From positions 1 through 64,000 of the forward strand of contig JAAFJP010000026.1 of the NCBI GenBank assembly GCA_013298125.1: a stretch of DNA of 64,000 nucleotides. The letters run 5' to 3'. Below the pieces are notes generated by a model. It saw only the letters and a list, made by a program, of their open reading frames with translations, was not told the origin of the DNA and searched no databases. This document shows positions 60,370-64,000 of this stretch, piece after piece (the first letter of the stretch is position 1; each line of letters opens with the position of its first letter). The position numbers and the translations under genes were made by a program. This DNA comes from Cytophagales bacterium (GTDB lineage: Bacteria > Bacteroidota > Bacteroidia > Cytophagales > Spirosomataceae).

Positions 60370-61134
60370 ATGAAAAAAATATTACCTCAAAATGTACTTC
60401 TTGTACTATTATTTTCAGTGTTTTCAAGTGGTATTTACGCCCAGCAATTCAAGGTTTTGTTGTTTACCAAAACAGACGGATTTCACCATGAGTCAATCAA
60501 CGACGGAGTTACAGCCATAAAACATTTAGCAAGTCGTAATACGTTTAGTGTAGATTGGCATGAGAATGCTTCGATTTTTAATGATAAAGAATTAGCAAAA
60601 TATCAAGCAGTGATTTTCTTGAACACCACTGGAAATATACTCAACGAAGAACAACAAGCCGCTTTTGAGAAATTTATCAAAGCGGGTAAAGGTTTTGTAG
60701 GTATCCACGCAGCCTCTGACACAGAATATGATTGGGCATGGTACACTAAAATGGTAGGCATGATGTTCAAAATTCACCCAGCACAGCAAACCGCTTATCT
60801 GAAAGTTGAAGATAGTAATTTCCCAGGAATGGAGCGTTTTCCGAAAAAATTATTGTGGACAGACGAGTGGTATGAGTTTGGCGAAAAGAAAGCTGACGAT
60901 TTGAAAATCCTGGTTTCGGTAGATGAAAAATCTTACAATCCTTATGCAAAATGGGGTGACAAAGAAGGAAAAGGGATGGGAGTTATGCACCCAATTTCAT
61001 GGTATCATAATTACGATGGTGGTCGTGCTTTTTACACAGCATTAGGACACATCCCAGCCATTTATTCAGACCAAACTTTCTTAGACCATGTTTATGGAGG
61101 AATTTATTGGGCAGCTACTGGAAAGGGGCTATAA
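60370..61134 (+). CDS. ThuA-domain secreted protein
   Basis: A trehalose-utilisation (ThuA) domain protein of 254 residues. The ATG at 60370 gives a signal peptide ending GIYAQ. The ThuA pattern follows: FKVLLFTKTDGFHHESINDGVTAIKHLA, AVIFLNTTGNILNEEQQAAFEKFIKAGKGFVGIHAASDTEYDWAWY, and the C-terminal WYHNYDGGRAFYTALGHIPAIYSDQTFLDHVYGGIYWA. The glutamine-amidotransferase-like fold and His/Glu residues suggest a sugar-related role, possibly disaccharide oxidation products, but the activity is not settled. It ends the TPR-TMEM220-ThuA operon and has a clear terminator. Confidence 0.9.
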   Translation: MKKILPQNVLLVLLFSVFSSGIYAQQFKVLLFTKTDGFHHESINDGVTAIKHLASRNTFSVDWHENASIFNDKELAKYQAVIFLNTTGNILNEEQQAAFEKFIKAGKGFVGIHAASDTEYDWAWYTKMVGMMFKIHPAQQTAYLKVEDSNFPGMERFPKKLLWTDEWYEFGEKKADDLKILVSVDEKSYNPYAKWGDKEGKGMGVMHPISWYHNYDGGRAFYTALGHIPAIYSDQTFLDHVYGGIYWAATGKGL

Positions 61135-61156
61135 CATTGATTCTATAAGATTTTCA

Positions 61157-61188
61157 AGAGCCAATTTGTTCAAAATTGGCTTTTTTTT
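61157..61188 (+). terminator. Terminator of the TPR-TMEM220-ThuA operon
   Basis: AGCCAATTT (61159-61167) pairs with AAATTGGCT (61173-61181), followed by a run of eight T. Confidence 0.9.
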
Positions 61189-61220
61189 ATTTATCATATT
61201 TTAATATTCTCAGTTATACT

Positions 61221-61228
61221 TAACTTTG
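61221..61228 (+). promoter_or_regulatory. -7 box for ftsE
   Basis: TAACTTTG is a perfect TAnnTTTG match, 36 bp before the ftsE ATG at 61264. The -33 region is T-rich but lacks a clean TTTG. Confidence 0.55.
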
Positions 61229-61263
61229 AGAAAAGTATAATCTAAAATCTAATTTAATTGAAT

Positions 61264-61941
61264 ATGTTTAATTCCGAGCCAGTCGTTTCCATTCAGAATG
61301 CTTTTATTTATCAAAAAGAGCGTGTAGTGCTTTCTGATGTTAATTTTTCTATCAATAAAGGCGAATTTGTTTTCTTGATTGGACGCACTGGAAGCGGCAA
61401 AAGTTCATTGCTCAAAACCCTATACGCTGACCTTTGGCTACAACGTGGTAAAGCCAAAGTGGTTGGCTATGAGATAGAAACATTACTGCCCACCGATAGA
61501 CCATTCCTTCGTCGTAAAATTGGCGTAGTCTTTCAAGATTTTCAATTATTTATGGACAGGAATGTCTATGAAAACCTCCTTTGGGTCTTGGAAGCTACGG
61601 GTTGGACAGACTCAGGCAAGATTAAAGCCCGTGTGGCGGAAGTGCTGATGCAAGTAGGAATGTCCACCGCCAAAGATAAAATGCCCCACCAACTCTCAGG
61701 GGGTGAGCAACAGCGTATCGTAATAGCAAGAGCCTTGTTGAACGAACCCCAAATCCTTTTTGCCGATGAACCCACAGGCAATCTCGACCCCGAAGTATCA
61801 GAACAAATCATCAAACTTTTTCACGAAATCAACAAGGCAGGAACGGCTATTTTGATGGCTACTCACGATTTTGATATGATTCGTAAATTCCCCGCTCGGA
61901 TTTTGAAATGTGAGAATGGGGTGGTTTTGGAGGAGGATTGA
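61264..61941 (+). CDS. ftsE: Cell-division ABC-transporter ATP-binding protein FtsE
   Basis: An ABC ATPase of 225 residues that works with FtsX at the division septum to control peptidoglycan hydrolases. Walker A GRTGSGKS is at 40-47, the Q-loop in VVFQDFQLFM, the signature LSGGEQQR near 139, Walker B ILFADEPTGNLDP, and the H-loop in MATHDFD. I use ATG at 61264. A TTG two codons upstream also exists. The FtsX gene is not adjacent in this window. The last ~96 bp of this gene are repeated, in diverged form, at 62838-62935 beyond the BRO gene. Confidence 0.93.
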   Translation: MFNSEPVVSIQNAFIYQKERVVLSDVNFSINKGEFVFLIGRTGSGKSSLLKTLYADLWLQRGKAKVVGYEIETLLPTDRPFLRRKIGVVFQDFQLFMDRNVYENLLWVLEATGWTDSGKIKARVAEVLMQVGMSTAKDKMPHQLSGGEQQRIVIARALLNEPQILFADEPTGNLDPEVSEQIIKLFHEINKAGTAILMATHDFDMIRKFPARILKCENGVVLEED

Positions 61942-61995
61942 TAACTGACAAATAAACCAAAACAATAACCACAAAACTTTCAAAAATAACCATAG

Positions 61996-62820
61996 ATGAG
62001 CAACATTAAACTTTTTGAAGATAAACAAGTACGCACCGTATGGGATGCCGAAGTAGAAAAATGGTATGTTTCTATTATTGATGTGATAGAAGCCTTGACA
62101 GGAACAGACCGACCAAGAAAATATTGGAGCGATTTAAAAACTAAACTTAAAAAAGAAGGAAGTGAGTTGTCCGAAAAAATCGGACAACTGAAAATGCAAT
62201 CTTCCGATGGAAAGTTTTACAAAACAGACGTGGCTGATACAGAGCAACTTTTTAGGTTGATACAGTCTATTCCATCACCAAAAGCTGAACCTTTTAAACT
62301 ATGGTTGGCACAAATAGCCAGCGAGCGATTAGATGAAATGCAAGACCCAGAACTGAGCATAGACAGGGCTTTGCAACAGTATCTTAACCTTGGGTACAGC
62401 GAAAACTGGATAAATCAACGCCTGAAAAGTATCGAAATCCGAAAGGAATTGACTGATGAATGGAAAAGGCTTGGATTAAAAGAAGGACAACAATTTGCTA
62501 CCTTAACCGATATCATTACTAAAAGCTGGTCAGGTAAAAATACCAAAGAATATAAAACTTTGAAAGGATTGAAGAAGGAGAACCTTCGAGACAATATGAC
62601 TAATACTGAGCTGATACTCAATATGTTGGCGGAAGCATCTACCAAAGAAATTTCCCAGGCAGTAAATCCGACAAGTTTTGAAGAAAGTAAAACGATTGCA
62701 CAACAAGGCGGTACTATTGCTGGCAATGCTCGAAAAGAATTAGAAGCAAAAACGGGTAAAAAAGTAGTAACAGAATTGAATGCGACAATATTTTTAGAAA
62801 ATAAGAAAAAACTTGAATGA
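61996..62820 (+). CDS. BRO-N domain (phage antirepressor-like) protein
   Basis: A 274-residue DNA-binding-type protein. The N-terminal ~110 residues are a BRO-N domain: VRTVWDAEVEKWYVSIIDVIEALTGTDRPRKYWSDLKTKL, then QLKMQSSDGKFYKTDVADTEQLFRLIQSIPSPKAEPFKLWLAQ. The C-terminal part (LTDEWKRLGLKEGQQFATLTDIITKSWSGK ... QGGTIAGNARKELEAKTGKKVV) is typical of the antirepressor-like family found widely as a solitary gene in Bacteroidota and in mobile elements. It lies between two copies of the end of ftsE, so it is probably an inserted gene. No integrase or phage gene is next to it. Confidence 0.85.
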   Translation: MSNIKLFEDKQVRTVWDAEVEKWYVSIIDVIEALTGTDRPRKYWSDLKTKLKKEGSELSEKIGQLKMQSSDGKFYKTDVADTEQLFRLIQSIPSPKAEPFKLWLAQIASERLDEMQDPELSIDRALQQYLNLGYSENWINQRLKSIEIRKELTDEWKRLGLKEGQQFATLTDIITKSWSGKNTKEYKTLKGLKKENLRDNMTNTELILNMLAEASTKEISQAVNPTSFEESKTIAQQGGTIAGNARKELEAKTGKKVVTELNATIFLENKKKLE

Positions 62821-62837
62821 ATTATAAAGCATGAGTA

Positions 62838-62935
62838 GCTATTTTGATGGCGACTCTCGACTTTTTGATATGATTTGTAAATTCCCCGCTCAGATTTTGA
62901 AATGTGAGAATGGGGTGGTGTTGGAGGAGAAATGA
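62838..62935 (+). pseudogene. Diverged duplicate of the ftsE 3' end
   Basis: This 98-bp stretch matches the last 96 bp of ftsE (61846-61941) at about 90% by eye. Shared words include GCTATTTTGATGGC, AAATTCCCCGCTC and AAATGTGAGAATGGGGTGGT. A 2-bp insertion in the TTTTGATATGAT region breaks the ftsE reading frame and leads to an early stop. The two copies form direct repeats on either side of the BRO-N gene. The copy ends 1 bp before the stop of the convergent gene at 62937. Confidence 0.92.
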
Positions 62936-62936
62936 G

Positions 62937-63665
62937 TTATTTTAGAAAATAACGTATGCCTATTCCGCTGTTGTTGATGGAGAATGATGGGCTGAAAGAA
63001 TAATCTGTTACTGTCTCAGATTCATAGGCAGTATAAATTTGGGTATTTCCACCTCTTGTTACACCATACTCTTTCGAGGTATCTGATGTTTTGATTGACA
63101 GTTCAAATAGATTTAAATTGCCAATAGTTGTTGTTAAAGCCCATCTCGAATTAATAAAATAAATAAAGCCTGGATATGCCTTAATGTATCCATTTATATA
63201 TTTTGATTCTCCATAACTATTGAAAATTGAATTTGGAATATTTGCAATTTGTTCCCCCACTCCTTTTTTGTATGCAATTCCGACTTCAAGTCCACCTAAA
63301 ACAGCAAATTTATTCAAAAACACTTTATATTTTTCATAAGCATAAGAAATGTTGAGCCTAAAATCTGAGCCTTTAAATATTTGCTGTTCGTAGATTCTTT
63401 CAGATTTTGCTATACCTATACTAAAAATTCGAGCATCTCTTTTTCTGACAAACTTCCCCAATGATAAATTAGCTGATAAATATGAACTGTTATAATAATT
63501 TTGGATAGAACTCTGATTATTCTGAGTTTGAACAGATGTATTAAAATCGGTTGATATTGAAACGAACTTTCTACTCTTAGTTGTAAGAGTATCTTTTTGT
63601 GAGAACGAATTAATATTAATCAGAGTTAAGAGAAAAGCTAATTTTAATAAAAATTGAATATTCAT
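62937..63665 (-). CDS. Outer-membrane beta-barrel-type protein, function unknown
   Basis: A secreted protein of 242 residues from ATG at 63665. The signal peptide (LLKLAFLLTLININSFSQ) is followed by alternating aromatic beta strands (SSYLSANLSLGKFV, YIKAYPGFIYFINSRWALTTTIGNLNLF, NNSGIGIRYFLK). Such patterns and the terminal aromatic-rich strand fit small barrels of the Bacteroidota outer membrane. I do not recognise a named family. It lies 12 bp after the next gene upstream, also barrel-like, so the two may be tandem paralogues. Confidence 0.75.
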   Translation of the reverse strand: MNIQFLLKLAFLLTLININSFSQKDTLTTKSRKFVSISTDFNTSVQTQNNQSSIQNYYNSSYLSANLSLGKFVRKRDARIFSIGIAKSERIYEQQIFKGSDFRLNISYAYEKYKVFLNKFAVLGGLEVGIAYKKGVGEQIANIPNSIFNSYGESKYINGYIKAYPGFIYFINSRWALTTTIGNLNLFELSIKTSDTSKEYGVTRGGNTQIYTAYESETVTDYSFSPSFSINNSGIGIRYFLK

Positions 63666-63677
63666 AAGATGTACCAA

Positions 63678-64000
63678 TTAAAAGTTTTTACCTATACCAA
63701 GATTTAAGAAAGAAAAAAAAGGGTTATTATAAATTTCAAAGCTTGAAATTTGCTCATCATCAAATTTTTTCGATTCATATTTAATTTTTCCTATTGAAGA
63801 TTTTGCATCAATAAAAAACATTTTTTTAGATATAAAACGTATTCCAATATTCAAATTCATAGTAATTGCATTACTTTTAATGTGGTTATCTACATTGTTC
63901 CCACTGGTAAAATAAGTAGAATTTCCAAAAGAATGTGACACGCCTATGTTAGGTTCGCCGTAAAAATAAAGTTGTGGTGTTACTGAGATAAATTGAGAAA
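63678..64000 (-). CDS. Partial outer-membrane-type protein running off the right edge
   Basis: The frame stays open to the end of the window, reading ...PQLYFYGEPNIG before VSHSFGNSTYF, so this is the C-terminal part of a longer gene rather than a small protein. Strand-like segments NAITMNLNIGIRFISKKMFFIDAKSSIGKIKYE and FFSFLNLGIGKNF resemble the end of a beta barrel. It precedes the similar protein at 62937-63665 on the same strand. The 5' end is not in the window. Confidence 0.75.
   Translation of the reverse strand, partial: SQFISVTPQLYFYGEPNIGVSHSFGNSTYFTSGNNVDNHIKSNAITMNLNIGIRFISKKMFFIDAKSSIGKIKYESKKFDDEQISSFEIYNNPFFSFLNLGIGKNF

Noticed and set aside
61942-62837. A classical IS element between the two ftsE tails
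   Set aside because: The gene is BRO-N type with no transposase motif, and the flanks are long direct repeats of gene sequence rather than terminal inverted repeats.
63678-63941. Complete 87-residue protein starting at a GTG at 63941
   Set aside because: The frame continues open to the window end with sensible sequence, so this is the end of a longer gene.

Overview
The window looks like a chromosomal piece of a low-GC Bacteroidota, most likely order Cytophagales (Spirosomataceae/Cytophagaceae type; genus not determined). The evidence is a SusC/SusD pair, three proteins with type IX secretion (T9SS) C-terminal sorting domains including PorZ itself, DUF5686 and DUF5916 outer-membrane proteins, few Shine-Dalgarno sites, and several Bacteroidota-type promoters with a TAnnTTTG -7 box. 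I support 47 protein genes, one partial at the right edge, and one RNA gene (signal recognition particle RNA, minus strand near 59.0 kb). I saw no tRNA, rRNA, CRISPR array or complete insertion sequence.

Layout. 0-7.5 kb: a cytoplasmic GH13 oligoglucosidase, an HD hydrolase with thioredoxin, DUF1801, an RlpA-like envelope protein, a CBS protein, an alpha/beta hydrolase and a lipoprotein. 7.8-15.2 kb: a SurA-like chaperone carrying an OmpA-like domain, an Mpo1-like dioxygenase, thymidine kinase, porZ and a sterol-desaturase/alkylglycerol-monooxygenase-like protein. 15.6-21.6 kb: a SusC-SusD-glycan-binding lipoprotein operon. 21.7-28 kb: a PqqB-like metallo-hydrolase, a very large T9SS protein behind an orphan SusD, and a small cytochrome c lipoprotein. 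28-33.5 kb: a minus-strand catabolic operon (methylmalonate-semialdehyde dehydrogenase, zinc alcohol dehydrogenase, aldehyde dehydrogenase, class II aldolase). 33.8-42.6 kb: an unknown secreted protein, a GMC dehydrogenase with its subunit 3, a DUF5916 protein and a Tat-exported putative glycoside hydrolase. 42.9-55 kb: a serine hydrolase, DUF5686, a sialidase-fold protein, a lactonase, an amine-oxidase-like flavoprotein, a PfkB sugar kinase, a BamA-like protein and Maf. 55.4-64 kb: a DUF6883/DUF4926 pair, a secreted T9SS alpha-amylase, the SRP RNA, a TPR/TMEM220/ThuA operon, ftsE, a BRO-N gene and two outer-membrane-type proteins.

Genes that appear to work together. A perfect palindrome (ACTTGTATATACAAGT) followed after exactly 9 nt by the same -7-like box (TAATTTTACAT) occurs twice in the window. 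One copy faces the dehydrogenase/aldolase operon and the other faces the PfkB kinase 18 kb away, which suggests one regulon for a kinase-aldolase-dehydrogenase catabolic route whose substrate I cannot name. The BRO-N gene after ftsE is flanked by two diverged copies of the last ~96 bp of ftsE, which looks like insertion at the ftsE 3' end.

Intergenic DNA is rich in palindromic repeats of several families: CCTCACCCC elements, hairpins with TT-CTCA-AA or TT-CAA-AA tips, TACTGCC repeats, and CACAGAG and TCATGTTGAAC elements. Several touch stop codons, and two appear to have been taken into the 5' ends of coding sequences (porZ and the TPR lipoprotein).
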